Assembly (NCBI GenBank): GCA_963760125.1
Contig: CAVXBV010000009.1
Span: forward strand, 1-64,000
Length of the DNA: 64,000 bases
Reading direction: 5' to 3'
Origin: RYN-111 sp963760125
Lineage (GTDB): Bacteria; Actinomycetota; Actinomycetes; Mycobacteriales; SCTD01
Shown: one piece after another, positions 23,753 to 32,177 of the stretch
Layout of the letters: the number at the start of each line of letters is the position of its first letter
How positions within the stretch are numbered: the stretch's first letter is position 1
Notes under the pieces: model-generated
The model's input: the letters and a program-made list of their open reading frames with translations, nothing else
What the model was told of the DNA's origin: nothing
The model's database searches: none
Translations under genes and position numbers: made by a program

Positions 23753-25535
23753 TTCCCGAGCGCGGTGCCCGCGGTGAGATCAGGTGCCGGTCCGCGGTGA
23801 GCTCAGGCGTCGGCGCCCGACGTGCCGGCGGAGGCACCGTCGCCGCCGCACCGGAACCGCCACCACGCCCACGACCGCCGCGACGACGACGACGCGGCGC
23901 ACCGCCCTCGGCCGGGCCGTCCGCGGAAGGCGCCGAGCCGTCCGCGAAGACCGGCGTCGTGGCGGCAGCCGCCGCGGCGGCACCTGATCCGCGGGTGCGC
24001 TGACGCGCGCCACCGGAGCGCTTCGGCAGGGCCGGACCGGAGTCCTCGGACTCCGCAGGCCGGTCGTCCCGCGCCCCACGGCCACCGTCACGCCCACCGT
24101 CACGCCCACCGTCGCGGCCCCCGGAGCGGCCACCGTCACGGCCTCCCGCGGAGCCTCCGTCGCGGCCACCGGCCCGGCCCGCCGCTGCGGCGCGCGGCTT
24201 GCGGCCGGTCTCGCCGACGTCCTCCCACTGCTCGGCCTCGATGCCCGCGCGGGTCTGCTTCGACCGCGGCAGGTGGCCCTTGGTGCCGACCGGGATGTTG
24301 AGGTCGGCGTACAGGTGCGGCGAGGAGGAGTAGGTCTCGACCGGGTCGGGGAACGACAGGCCGAGGTCCTTGTTGATGAGGCCCCACTTGGGGACGTCGT
24401 CCCAGTCGACGAAGGTGATCGCGACACCGCCGGCGCCCGCGCGGCCGGTGCGGCCGATGCGGTGCAGGAAGGTGCGCTCCTCGTCAGGGCACTGGTAGTT
24501 GATGACGTGGGTGACGTCCTGCACGTCGATGCCGCGGGCCGCGACGTCGGTGGCGATGAGGACGTCGATCTTGCCGGAGCGGAACGCGCGCAGGGCCTGC
24601 TCGCGCGCACCCTGGCCGAGGTCGCCGTGCACCGCGGCGGCCGCGAAGCCCCGGTCGACCAGGTCGGCGGCGACCTTGTCGCAGGTGCGCTTGGTGCGGC
24701 AGAAGACCATCGTCAGGCCACGCGCCTCGGCCTGCAGGACCCGAGACAGGACCTCGACCTTGTCCATGGCGTGCGCGCGATAGACGAACAGGTCGACCTC
24801 GGGCACCGTGCGGCCCTCGTCGGGCTCCTCCGCGCGGATGTGCGTGGGCTGGCGCATGAAGCGACGGGCCAGGGCCACGACCGGCGAGGGCATCGTGGCG
24901 CTGAACAGCATCGTCTGGCGCTCGTCCGGGGTGAGGTCGAGGATCCGCTCGACGTCGGGCAGGAAGCCGAGGTCGAGCATCTCGTCGGCCTCGTCGAGGA
25001 CGAGCATGTCGACCTGGCCGAGGTTGAGGTGGCCCTGACGCGCCAGGTCGAGCAGCCGGCCGGGCGTGCCGACGACGATCTCGACGCCCTTGCGGAGCGC
25101 CTCGATCTGCGGCTCCATCGCCCGCCCGCCGTAGATCGCCTGGATGCGCAGCCCACGGGTCTTGCCGGCGTTGGCGAGGTCGCCGGCGACCTGCGTGCAC
25201 AGCTCGCGGGTCGGGACGACGACCAGGCCCTGCGGCGTGCCGTTGGAGCCCTCGGCGAGTGACTTGACGTTCTGGATCATCGGGACGCCGAAGCCGAGCG
25301 TCTTGCCGGTGCCGGTACGGGCCTGGCCGATGAGGTCGTGGCCGCCCATCGCGATCTGGGCGGTCATCCGCTGGATCGGGAACGGCGCGATGATGCCCAT
25401 CGCGGTGAGCGCCTCGACGGTCTCCGGGCGCGCACCGAGCGCGGCGAAGGTGTTGTTCGGGTCGGGCTCGACCGGAGCGGACACGGGTACGGCGATGACG
25501 TCCGCCTCGGACGAGGCGGGGGTGGTGTCGGTCAT
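23646..25535 (-). CDS. DEAD-box ATP-dependent RNA helicase
   Basis: The helicase is started at ATG 25535 (MTDTTPASSEADVIAVPV), giving 629 residues in the printed frame. Motifs occur in order: FPIQ Q-motif near 53, ARTGTGKT near 70, PTREL, TPGR, DEAD near 174, SAT, then HGDLGQGAR, ATDVAARGID and HRIGRTGR near 370. The C-terminus has GGRDGGR repeats and an RRRRRGGRGRGG patch, expected to bind RNA. Near 23839-23852 the frame may be broken: in another frame the end reads DGASAGTSGADA and stops at 23803-23805, while the printed frame runs on with an improbable tail. It resembles mycobacterial RhlE and diverges from a ferritin-like gene. Confidence 0.88.
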   Translation of the reverse strand: MTDTTPASSEADVIAVPVSAPVEPDPNNTFAALGARPETVEALTAMGIIAPFPIQRMTAQIAMGGHDLIGQARTGTGKTLGFGVPMIQNVKSLAEGSNGTPQGLVVVPTRELCTQVAGDLANAGKTRGLRIQAIYGGRAMEPQIEALRKGVEIVVGTPGRLLDLARQGHLNLGQVDMLVLDEADEMLDLGFLPDVERILDLTPDERQTMLFSATMPSPVVALARRFMRQPTHIRAEEPDEGRTVPEVDLFVYRAHAMDKVEVLSRVLQAEARGLTMVFCRTKRTCDKVAADLVDRGFAAAAVHGDLGQGAREQALRAFRSGKIDVLIATDVAARGIDVQDVTHVINYQCPDEERTFLHRIGRTGRAGAGGVAITFVDWDDVPKWGLINKDLGLSFPDPVETYSSSPHLYADLNIPVGTKGHLPRSKQTRAGIEAEQWEDVGETGRKPRAAAAGRAGGRDGGSAGGRDGGRSGGRDGGRDGGRDGGRGARDDRPAESEDSGPALPKRSGGARQRTRGSGAAAAAAATTPVFADGSAPSADGPAEGGAPRRRRRGGRGRGGGSGAAATVPPPARRAPTPELTADRHLISPRAPRSGTTSRCARGACSPASSRVGAAQPPAPPASGGCVAPA

Positions 25536-25766
25536 GGGTGGTGCCCTTCGGGACCTCGCGCCGACCACCGGGACTTGCGAGCGGGGCAGCAGCGGAACCC
25601 GTGAGGGGCCCGGCGCGCGCCGCTGGGACGTGGGGTCCGCGCACGCGTACAGGTGCTGCGAGTGCGGCACCGTCACGCTCAGCCTACCGTTCGGGGGCGT
25701 CAGAAGCGCTCCGCGACGCCGCACCAGCCTCCGAGCAGTCGTCGCGCTGGTCTCCTGACAGGGTCC

Positions 25767-25772
25767 TAGGCT
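25767..25772 (+). promoter_or_regulatory. -10-like TAGGCT before the ferritin-like gene
   Basis: TAGGCT is followed by 6 nt and then ATG 25779, with no ribosome binding site. The rest of the 243-base divergent gap to the helicase gene holds nothing further that I recognise. Confidence 0.55.
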
Positions 25773-25778
25773 CCGGCC

Positions 25779-26462
25779 ATGACCGCGACCGAGCCGCCCC
25801 CCGCCACGACCGCCCCGGTTCCGCTGGACCCCGCGACGGCCGACCTGCTCGGGGTCCTGGCGTACGGCGAGCTGATCGCCTTCGAGCGCCTGGCCGTGGA
25901 CGCGCAGCTCGCCCCCAGCGTGGAGGACAAGATCGCGCTCGCCACGATGGCCAACGCGGAGTTCCACCACTTCCGTCAGCTGCACGACCACCTCAAGGCC
26001 CGCGGGGTCGATCCCGGCGAGGCCATGGCGCCGTTCATCGAGCCGCTCGACAGCTTCCACGACTCCACCGAGCCCAGCGACTGGTACGAGGGCCTCATCA
26101 AGGCCTACGTCGGTGACGGCATGGCCACCGACTTCTACCGCGAGGTCGCGACGTACATCACCGACACCGAGACGCGGGAGCTGATCCTCGAGGTGCTCGC
26201 CGACACCGGCCAGGCGTCCTTCGCCGTCGCCCGGGTCAAGGAGGTGATCGCCGCCGAACCCAGCGTCGGTGGTCGCCTGGCGCTGTGGGCACGGCGCCTG
26301 GTGGGTGAGGCGCTGATCCAGGCGCAGCAGGTCGCCGTGGAGCGCGACGCACTGCTCGAGCTGCTCGTCGGCAGCGGAGACCTGGCCGGCGTCATGCGGC
26401 TGCTCAAGAGCATCACCGACCAGCACGAGGCGCGGATGGCCGCCCTCGGGCTGCAGTCCTGA
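25779..26462 (+). CDS. Ferritin-like-fold protein
   Basis: The 227-residue protein is mostly alpha-helical after a Pro/Thr-rich start. AYGELIAFERL near 30 and NAEFHHFRQLHDHL near 68 have the spacing of Glu/E-x-x-H metal ligands in ferritin-like diiron proteins, and a second pair may lie in ETRELILEVLADTGQ and DQHEARM. Diiron hydroxylases of this fold include MiaE-type tRNA hydroxylases, but this one is not identified further. Position beside a DEAD-box helicase and DUF3107 matches, as I recall, the mycobacterial order. Confidence 0.72.
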   Translation: MTATEPPPATTAPVPLDPATADLLGVLAYGELIAFERLAVDAQLAPSVEDKIALATMANAEFHHFRQLHDHLKARGVDPGEAMAPFIEPLDSFHDSTEPSDWYEGLIKAYVGDGMATDFYREVATYITDTETRELILEVLADTGQASFAVARVKEVIAAEPSVGGRLALWARRLVGEALIQAQQVAVERDALLELLVGSGDLAGVMRLLKSITDQHEARMAALGLQS

Positions 26463-26472
26463 CGCAGCAGGG

Positions 26473-26700
26473 CTAGACGGCGCCGAAGCCGACCCGGCGC
26501 TGCTCGGCGTCGGCGATCTCGACGTACGCCAGCTTGTCGGCGGGGACCAGGATGCGCCGGCCCTTGTCGTCGACCAGCGTGAGGATCCCGAGGTCGGCCT
26601 TCAGCGCGTCCGCGACGGCCTTGGCCACCTCGTCCGGGCTCTGGGTGCTCTCGAGAACGAGCTCTCGTGCCGCGAACTGGACACCGATCTTGACCTCCAC
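26473..26700 (-). CDS. DUF3107 family protein
   Basis: A 75-residue protein beginning VEVKIGVQFAARELVLE and containing ILTLVDDKGRRILVPADKLAYVEI, the compact pattern of DUF3107, found almost only in actinomycetes (Rv3208A/TB9.4 in M. tuberculosis). The start GTG has GGAGG at good spacing. The function is unknown; it is usually next to the TetR gene that also follows here, 84 bases upstream in the same direction. Confidence 0.88.
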   Translation of the reverse strand: MEVKIGVQFAARELVLESTQSPDEVAKAVADALKADLGILTLVDDKGRRILVPADKLAYVEIADAEQRRVGFGAV

Positions 26701-26784
26701 CGAGGACCTCCTGCGCCGCTGCGAGGGCCCGTGCGGCCGCTCCTGGTCGCAGGCTAACCGAGCGGGACCGTGCGAGCGCCCCTG

Positions 26785-27423
26785 TCAGCCGACAGCAGAA
26801 CCGTCAGGGTGGAGCGGCGCGCCCGAGATGCCGCGCCAGGCCAGGCCGACGAGCAGCTCGACGGCGCGTTCCTTGGCGACGCGGTCCTCGCTGGACAGCC
26901 ACCAGCGGGCGCCGATCTCGGCCATGCCGGTCAGACCCACGGACAGCAGCGAGGCCTCTTCGGCCCGGAACCCCGTGTCGTGGGCGATGGTCGCGGTGAT
27001 CGCCTCGATGCACTCGGCGGTCATCCGCTCGACGCGCTCACGGACCACGGGGTCGTTGCGCAGGTCGCTCTCGAACACCAGTCGGAACCCCTCGCCGTCA
27101 CCGGCGACGAAGTCGAAGTAGGCCGCGATGGACGCCGCCACGCGCTGGCGGTTGTCGGTCGTGGACGCGAGCGCCTCGCGCACCCGCCGGGTGAGCGCGT
27201 CCGCGTGCTCCTCGATGAGCGCCAGGTAGAGCTCGAGCTTGCCCGGGAAGTGCTGGTACAGCACCGGCTTGCTGACCCCGGCCCGCTCGGCGATGTCGTC
27301 CATGGCAGCGGCGTGGTAGCCCTGGGCGACGAACACCTCCTGCGCCGCGCCGAGCAGCTGCTTGCGGCGGGCCGGCCGGGGCAGGCGCTGGCCGCGCGCG
27401 GGAACGTCACTGCTGGCGGTCAC
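26785..27423 (-). CDS. TetR family transcriptional regulator
   Basis: The 212-residue protein has an N-terminal helix-turn-helix: RKQLLGAAQEVFVAQGYHA, DDIAERAGVSKPVLYQHF and GKLELYLALI at about residues 20-70, a strong TetR_N match. The C-terminal ligand domain has a RWWLSSE segment typical of the TetR that accompanies DUF3107 (Rv3208 type). Start is GTG 27423 after a long Arg/Pro N-terminus. Its ligand and targets are unknown; autoregulation is common but no clear palindrome was seen at its own promoter. Confidence 0.88.
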   Translation of the reverse strand: MTASSDVPARGQRLPRPARRKQLLGAAQEVFVAQGYHAAAMDDIAERAGVSKPVLYQHFPGKLELYLALIEEHADALTRRVREALASTTDNRQRVAASIAAYFDFVAGDGEGFRLVFESDLRNDPVVRERVERMTAECIEAITATIAHDTGFRAEEASLLSVGLTGMAEIGARWWLSSEDRVAKERAVELLVGLAWRGISGAPLHPDGSAVG

Positions 27424-27429
27424 CCGCCG

Positions 27430-27435
27430 ATGCTA
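27430..27435 (-). promoter_or_regulatory. -10-like TAGCAT before the TetR gene
   Basis: On the minus strand TAGCAT lies 6 nt before GTG 27423. Confidence 0.5.
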
Positions 27436-27463
27436 GGGCAACTCGCCGGTAACTCGCGCAGGT

Positions 27464-27697
27464 TCAGGCGTCCTGACCGGCGAGCTCACGGGAACCGTGG
27501 CGGGTGCGTCGCGCATCGATGACCCGGTCGGGCGTGCGGCGGAGGTACTCACCCTCCAGGTCGAGCATCCGCGCCGTGTGGAAGGTGAGCGCGTCCTCGC
27601 TGCCGTGCAGGAAGGTGTCGTGTCGGGTCTCGTGCAGGTGCTCGAGCTCGCGCTCGAGGGCCTCGTCGGTGAGCGCAGTGGGCGGAATGCCGGTCAC
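27464..27697 (-). CDS. DUF6158-like small protein
   Basis: GTG 27697 is preferred because GAGGGAGA stands just upstream and because the conserved part starts there: VTGIPPTALTDEALERELE, HLHETRHDTFLHGSEDAL and HTARMLDLEGEYLRR. The 77-residue, charged, helical protein fits DUF6158, a small actinomycete family of unknown role. It is followed by the TetR gene 40 bases downstream and preceded by the LigD polymerase gene's end. Confidence 0.72.
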   Translation of the reverse strand: MTGIPPTALTDEALERELEHLHETRHDTFLHGSEDALTFHTARMLDLEGEYLRRTPDRVIDARRTRHGSRELAGQDA

Positions 27698-27770
27698 GGT
27701 GTCTCCCTCGATCGACGAACGGGACGTGCTCCCACCCTCCACCCGTGAGGCACCCCTGTAAACCGCCCGT

Positions 27771-28631
27771 TCAGGCCAGGAGGGCGGCGAACAGGTCTCC
27801 GTGCTCCTCGACCCGCCGCAGCACGTCGTCGCTGGTGAACACCAGGTCCTCCGGCGCGCTGCAGGCCTCGACCTCGTCCCAGGTCACCGGGGTCGACACG
27901 GTCGGCGTCGGCCGGGCGCGCAGGGAGTACACGGTGACGGTGGTCTTCGCCGCGCTGTTCTGCGACCAGTCGACGAGCACCTTGCCGGGTCGCACGTCCT
28001 TGGCCATCTTGGAGACGACCAGCCCAGGTTCGGCCGCGGCGAGCTCCTCGGCCACCCGCTTGGCCAGGGCCGACGTGTCGCGCACCGGCGCACGTGCGTA
28101 CAGCTGCAGGCCCTTGTTGCCGCTGGTCTTGGGGAGCAGCTCGACGTCCGGCAGGCGTTCGCGCAGGAGCAGCGCCACCCGGCAGCACTCGACGACGGTC
28201 GCCGGCGATCCGGGGTCGAGGTCGAGGACGAGCAGGTCGGGGGTCTTGCGGCCGACGCGCCACATGTGGGTGTGCAGCTCGAGCGCGGCGAGGTTCGCGG
28301 TCCACACGAGCGTGGCGAGGTCGTCGACGACGACGTAGTCGATCGTGTCGCGGTCCTTGGAGGATCCCGGGCTCGGCAGCGTCTCGGTCCGCACCCAGTC
28401 CGGGGTCCCGCGCGGCGCGTTCTTCTCGAAGAACACCGGGCCGTCGACGCCGTCCGGGTAACGCTTGCGGGTCAGGGCGCGTCCGGCGAGGTGCGGCAGC
28501 AGCACGGGCGCGATCCGGGAGTAGTAGTCGATGACCTGACCCTTGGTGAAGCCGTTCGGGTACAGCGCCTTGTCCAGGTTGGTCAGCTTCACGGTCGTGC
28601 CCTCGACGTCGACCAGCACCTCAGTCCCCAC
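27771..28631 (-). CDS. ligD: Stand-alone LigD polymerase (archaeo-eukaryotic primase) domain
   Basis: This 286-residue protein is the POL domain of bacterial NHEJ ligase as a separate gene. It has NLDKALYP near 18, HTHMWRVG near 120, the metal-binding LVLDLDPG (Asp137, Asp139), KTSGNKGLQLYA near 168 and VLVDWSQN near 218 with the third acidic residue. It adds ribo- or deoxynucleotides at broken ends held by Ku. There is no ligase or 3'-phosphoesterase domain. Its GTG start overlaps the ligase gene's end by 11 bases, so the two are made together. Confidence 0.92.
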   Translation of the reverse strand: MGTEVLVDVEGTTVKLTNLDKALYPNGFTKGQVIDYYSRIAPVLLPHLAGRALTRKRYPDGVDGPVFFEKNAPRGTPDWVRTETLPSPGSSKDRDTIDYVVVDDLATLVWTANLAALELHTHMWRVGRKTPDLLVLDLDPGSPATVVECCRVALLLRERLPDVELLPKTSGNKGLQLYARAPVRDTSALAKRVAEELAAAEPGLVVSKMAKDVRPGKVLVDWSQNSAAKTTVTVYSLRARPTPTVSTPVTWDEVEACSAPEDLVFTSDDVLRRVEEHGDLFAALLA

Positions 28632-29547
28632 GGGTGACCTCCTTCGGGTCCAGATCGTCGCGCAGGCCCTTGTACGACGGGTGCCGCAGCCTGCCTTCCC
28701 GCGTCCACGCCGTCGCCTCCACGTCCACCACGAGCACCGGCTCGACCCACGTCGCCAGCCGGGCGTGCTCGCGCGGCACCTCCCCGTCGTACGGCGGGAG
28801 CGGGCGCACGAGGGGGGCGAGGCGCTCGGCGAGCAGGCGCAGGGTCGCGCCGGAGAAGCCGGTGCCGACGTGACCGGCGTAGACCAGGCCGTCCGGACCG
28901 TGGACGCCGAGCAGCAGGGAGCCGATGGTCCCGGTCCGGCCGCCCGAGCCGGGCTTGAAGCCGCAGACGACCGCGGAGGGGCGCAGCAGGTGCTTGACCT
29001 TGACCCAGTCGGGCGAGCGGCGCCCCGGCACGTACGTGCTGGACCGACGCTTGGCCACCAGGCCCTCCAGCCCCTGGGTCCGCGTCGACGCGAGCAGCAC
29101 GGCCCCGTCGCCGTCGAACGCGGGCGGCACCTCGAGGTCGAGCGCCCCGAGCGCGGACCGGCGGGCGTCGTACGGCTGGTCGAGCAGCGATGAGTCCTGC
29201 ACGTGCAGGACGTCGAAGGGAAGGAAGGTCACGGGGGTCTCGGTCAGCAGGGCAGGGGAGGGGGACCGGACGTGCATGCGGGACTGCAGGGCCTCGAAGG
29301 ACGGGAGGCCGTCGACCAGCGCCACGATCTCCCCGTCGAGCAGTACGTCCGGCAGCCCGGCCAGGCTGCCGAGCTCGGGGTAGGCCCGCGTGACGTCGTT
29401 GCGGTTGCGGCTGTGCGCGCGGACCTGACCTTCCTCGACGGCGACCAGCAGGCGCACGCCGTCCCACTTCACCTCATACGACCAGTCCTCGGTCACCGGC
29501 AGCGGTCCCGCGGTGGCCAGCATGGGGACAAGTCCGGTGGGAAGCAC
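28621..29547 (-). CDS. ATP-dependent DNA ligase (LigD ligase domain / LigC type)
   Basis: GTG 29547 gives 308 residues and has a -10-like GACACT 6 nt before it; an in-frame ATG at 29580 is an alternative. Ligase motifs are EVKWDGVR with the adenylated Lys near residue 27, RNRNDVTRAYPEL, LLDGEIVAL near 80, EGLVAKRRSSTYVPGR near 185 and DWVKVKH; an OB-fold domain follows with VVDVEATAWTREGRLRHPSY. The enzyme seals nicks and double-strand breaks in Ku-dependent repair, here as a partner of the separate polymerase. The Ku gene diverges immediately upstream. Confidence 0.9.
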   Translation of the reverse strand: MLPTGLVPMLATAGPLPVTEDWSYEVKWDGVRLLVAVEEGQVRAHSRNRNDVTRAYPELGSLAGLPDVLLDGEIVALVDGLPSFEALQSRMHVRSPSPALLTETPVTFLPFDVLHVQDSSLLDQPYDARRSALGALDLEVPPAFDGDGAVLLASTRTQGLEGLVAKRRSSTYVPGRRSPDWVKVKHLLRPSAVVCGFKPGSGGRTGTIGSLLLGVHGPDGLVYAGHVGTGFSGATLRLLAERLAPLVRPLPPYDGEVPREHARLATWVEPVLVVDVEATAWTREGRLRHPSYKGLRDDLDPKEVTRGD

Positions 29548-29553
29548 GTCGGC

Positions 29554-29559
29554 AGTGTC
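29554..29559 (-). promoter_or_regulatory. Weak -10-like GACACT before the ligase gene
   Basis: GACACT on the minus strand is 6 nt from GTG 29547. Confidence 0.3.
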
Positions 29560-29567
29560 CCCCGGGA

Positions 29568-29573
29568 CTAGCG
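29568..29573 (+). promoter_or_regulatory. -10-like TAGCGT for ku
   Basis: TAGCGT lies 32 nt before ATG 29606. The implied short leader includes a purine-rich GAGGGGAAGGGA ribosome binding site, unlike the leaderless layout of many neighbours. Confidence 0.4.
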
Positions 29574-29605
29574 TGATCATCACCAGCGAGGGGAAGGGAC
29601 CGGCC

Positions 29606-30571
29606 ATGCGGGCGATCTGGAAGGGCGCGATCAGCTTCGGGCTGGTGACGATCCCGGTGAAGCTCTTCAGCGCCACCGAGGAGAAGGACGTCTCCTTCCA
29701 CCAGGTGCGCCGGTCCGACGGCAGCCGCATCAAGTACAAGCGCGTCGCCGCGGCCGACGGCGAGGAGGTCGCGTACGGCGACATCGCCAAGGGCTTCGAG
29801 CTGCCCTCGGGGGAGACCGTCATCCTCACCGACGACGACTTCAAGGACCTGCCGCTCACCACGAGCAAGGTCATCGACGTGCTGCAGTTCGTCCCCCTGG
29901 AGCAGGTCGACCCGATCTACTTCGCCAAGAGCTACTACCTCGAGCCCGACCCGCAGGGCACCAAGCCGTACGTCCTGCTCCGCGACGCCCTCGAGGAGTC
30001 CGGCAAGGTCGCGGTGGTCAAGGTGGCCCTGCGCACGCGCGAGGCGCTTGCCACCCTCCGGGTGCGCGAGGGCGTCTTCGTGCTCGAGACGATGCTGTGG
30101 CCGGACGAGGTCCGCACCCCGGAGTTCGGCTTCCTCGACGAGGACATCGAGGTCCGCGCCCAAGAGCTCGCCATGGCGGGCAGCCTGATCGAGACCCTCT
30201 CGGGCGACTTCGACCCCTCGGCCTACAGCGACAGCTACCGCGAGGCGCTGATGTCGGTCATCGACGCGAAGGTCGAGGGACGTCAGGTGGTCCAGACCGA
30301 GAACGAGCAGCCCACCTCCGGAACCGTCGTGGACCTCATGGCGGCGCTGCGGGCGAGCGTCGAGGCGGCCAAGAAGGCGCAGGGAGCAGCCGGCGGCGGG
30401 CAGTCGACCGGCGCGAAGGTGTCGACCAAGGCGCCCGCCAAGGCGCCGGCCAAGGCGGCGGGTTCGAGCAAGACCCCGGCGAAGCGGGCACCGGCGAAGA
30501 AGGAGTCCAGCCCCAAGAAGGCGGACAAGCCCTCGGCGAGCAAGAAGGCTCCGGCACGCAAGAGCGCCTAG
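29606..30571 (+). CDS. ku: Ku DNA end-binding protein
   Basis: The 321-residue protein starts MRAIWKGAISFGLVTIPVKL, the usual bacterial Ku opening, and continues with the beta-barrel and bridge segments (RIKYKRVAAADGEEV, SYYLEPD, MLWPDEVR, SLIETLSGDFDPS). Bacterial Ku is a homodimer that threads onto broken DNA ends and recruits LigD. After about residue 260 comes a Lys/Ala/Pro-rich tail with KAPAKAPAKAAG, KTPAKRAPAKK and SPKKADKP, a histone-like extension that in other Ku proteins aids DNA binding and ligase stimulation. It diverges from the ligase and polymerase genes. Confidence 0.95.
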   Translation: MRAIWKGAISFGLVTIPVKLFSATEEKDVSFHQVRRSDGSRIKYKRVAAADGEEVAYGDIAKGFELPSGETVILTDDDFKDLPLTTSKVIDVLQFVPLEQVDPIYFAKSYYLEPDPQGTKPYVLLRDALEESGKVAVVKVALRTREALATLRVREGVFVLETMLWPDEVRTPEFGFLDEDIEVRAQELAMAGSLIETLSGDFDPSAYSDSYREALMSVIDAKVEGRQVVQTENEQPTSGTVVDLMAALRASVEAAKKAQGAAGGGQSTGAKVSTKAPAKAPAKAAGSSKTPAKRAPAKKESSPKKADKPSASKKAPARKSA

Positions 30572-30780
30572 CGCCGCTGGGACCGCTGGGACAACTGGGG
30601 CGCACGGGACACGTCGGTCACCCGAGGTGCCCGCGCGGTAGCGCTGTTACGCCAAATGGACCTCGCGACCCGCCCTCCAACCCCTACCGTTCGGCCGTGT
30701 CCGCACCCCGCCCAGAGGTCGAAGACCCCCGAGCAGGAGCAGTGCCGAGGGTCGGCGACCGAGGGGAGGGGAGGTGCGGC

Positions 30781-31449
30781 ATGGGCGAGACGGAGAGCCG
30801 TGACCTCGTGGCGGCGCTGCGCGCCGTCCCCGGGGTCACCGGCGCGGACGTGACCCCCGATCCCGACGGCGGACTCGGGACCCTGCGTCTGGACCTCGAA
30901 CCCGGTGCGGACGAGGCAGAGGTGGCCGGAACGGTCGGCCGCCTGCTGCGCGACGAGTTCGGCCTGGGGGTCGACCCCCAACGGGTCCAGATCGTCGAGG
31001 ACGCCGTGAACAACCCGGCCGACCTCGACCTGTCGGAGGCGGTGCCCAACCAGCGCGCCGCCCGCCCTTCGATCAACCGCATGCACCTGGTCTCCTCCGG
31101 CCTGGACGTGACGGCCACCGTGACGCTCACCAGCGGTGAGCACACCGAGGTCGGCGAGGCCCGCGGAGCCGCCTCGCAGACCGGCGTGCACCGGGCCGTC
31201 GCCACCGCCACCCTCCGCGCCGTCGAGCAGCTCGTCGAGAACCAGGTGCGGTTCGAGCTCGACCACCTCGAGATCAGCCCCATGGGCAGCGAACGGACCG
31301 TCCTGGTCGCCCTGACCTTGCTCACCTCGCGCGGCAGCGAGCGGCTCACCGGCGCCGCTGCCGTACGCGAGGACGTCCGGCAAGCGGTCATCCGGGCCAC
31401 GCTCGACGCCCTCAACCGGCGCCTGGAGATGATCCTCTCCGGGGCCTGA
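30781..31449 (+). CDS. Protein of unknown function, 222 residues
   Basis: ATG 30781 has a strong ribosome binding site (GGGGAGGGGAGG). The protein has no signal peptide or membrane segment. Its first 85 residues (alternating strands and helices, GTLRLDLEPGADEAEVAGTV) recall an ACT-like or ferredoxin-like fold. The C-terminal part has TVTLTSGEHTEVGEARGAAS, HRAVATATLRAVEQLVE and VLVALTLLTSRGSERLTGAA, a pattern that seems conserved in actinomycetes, but I cannot attach a family name. The 209-base gap after ku contains no other gene. Confidence 0.65.
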   Translation: MGETESRDLVAALRAVPGVTGADVTPDPDGGLGTLRLDLEPGADEAEVAGTVGRLLRDEFGLGVDPQRVQIVEDAVNNPADLDLSEAVPNQRAARPSINRMHLVSSGLDVTATVTLTSGEHTEVGEARGAASQTGVHRAVATATLRAVEQLVENQVRFELDHLEISPMGSERTVLVALTLLTSRGSERLTGAAAVREDVRQAVIRATLDALNRRLEMILSGA

Positions 31450-31484
31450 CCCACCTCGCCGTGCGGCGGGGGGACCCGGCTGCC

Positions 31485-31490
31485 TACTGT
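31485..31490 (+). promoter_or_regulatory. -10-like TACTGT before the S51-like gene
   Basis: TACTGT lies 6 nt before GTG 31497 and supports that start over the upstream ATG at 31461. Confidence 0.45.
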
Positions 31491-31496
31491 GCCGGG

Positions 31497-32177
31497 GTGA
31501 CGGTGTGCCTGCAGGGCGGCGGTGAGTTCTCGGTGGGCTGCCGCGTGATGGACCGCGCCGTCCTCGACCTGGTGGACGGCCCGGTGGTGATCGCCGCCCT
31601 CGCCGGTGCCCCTGGTCGGGAGTACCGGACGGCGAACGACAACGGGGTGCGTCACTACCGCGCGCTGGGCGCGACGGCGATCGCTGCTCCGGACGTCCGC
31701 GAGCAGCCTGCCGAGGCCCTCGAGGTCCTGCGCACCGCCCGCCTGCTGGTGCTGCCAGGGGGCTCCCCGGCACGCCTGCTCGCAGCGGTGCAGGAGGGGC
31801 CGGTCGAGCAGTTGGTGCGCGACCTGCTCGCCGCCGGTGGCGTCGTCTCCGGGGCCAGCGCCGGGGCGATGGTGCTCGGTGAGTGGACGGTCCTGCCGGA
31901 GCGGCGGGGACCCCTCGGTCCCGACGTCGTGAGGGGCCTCGGCATCGTGCCCAGCCTGCTCGTGGTGCCGCACTGGACCGGACCGTCGGGCCGCGGGGAC
32001 TGGCTGCGCGCCGTGGACGCTGGAGCGCAGGACGCGCAGGTGATCGGGCTCGCGGAGGAGGCAGGAGTGCTCGTGGCGGACGACGGCACGCTGACGGCGG
32101 TGGGCGAACGACCCACCCACCTGGTGGGGCTCGGCGTCGACCTCGCCCCCGGGCAGACGTGGAGGTCGGCCGCATGA
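31497..32177 (+). CDS. Peptidase S51 / cyanophycinase-like protein
   Basis: From GTG 31497 the product has 226 residues and no signal peptide. It opens VTVCLQGGGEFSVG, has LVLPGGSPARLL near 85, and VSGASAGAMVLGE near 115, which holds the nucleophilic Ser in the G-x-S-A-G-A setting of S51 peptidases (dipeptidase E, cyanophycinase) within the class I glutamine-amidotransferase fold. A later VVPHW carries a candidate catalytic His. The substrate is not known. Its last codons overlap the next gene by four bases (ATGA). Confidence 0.78.
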   Translation: MTVCLQGGGEFSVGCRVMDRAVLDLVDGPVVIAALAGAPGREYRTANDNGVRHYRALGATAIAAPDVREQPAEALEVLRTARLLVLPGGSPARLLAAVQEGPVEQLVRDLLAAGGVVSGASAGAMVLGEWTVLPERRGPLGPDVVRGLGIVPSLLVVPHWTGPSGRGDWLRAVDAGAQDAQVIGLAEEAGVLVADDGTLTAVGERPTHLVGLGVDLAPGQTWRSAA

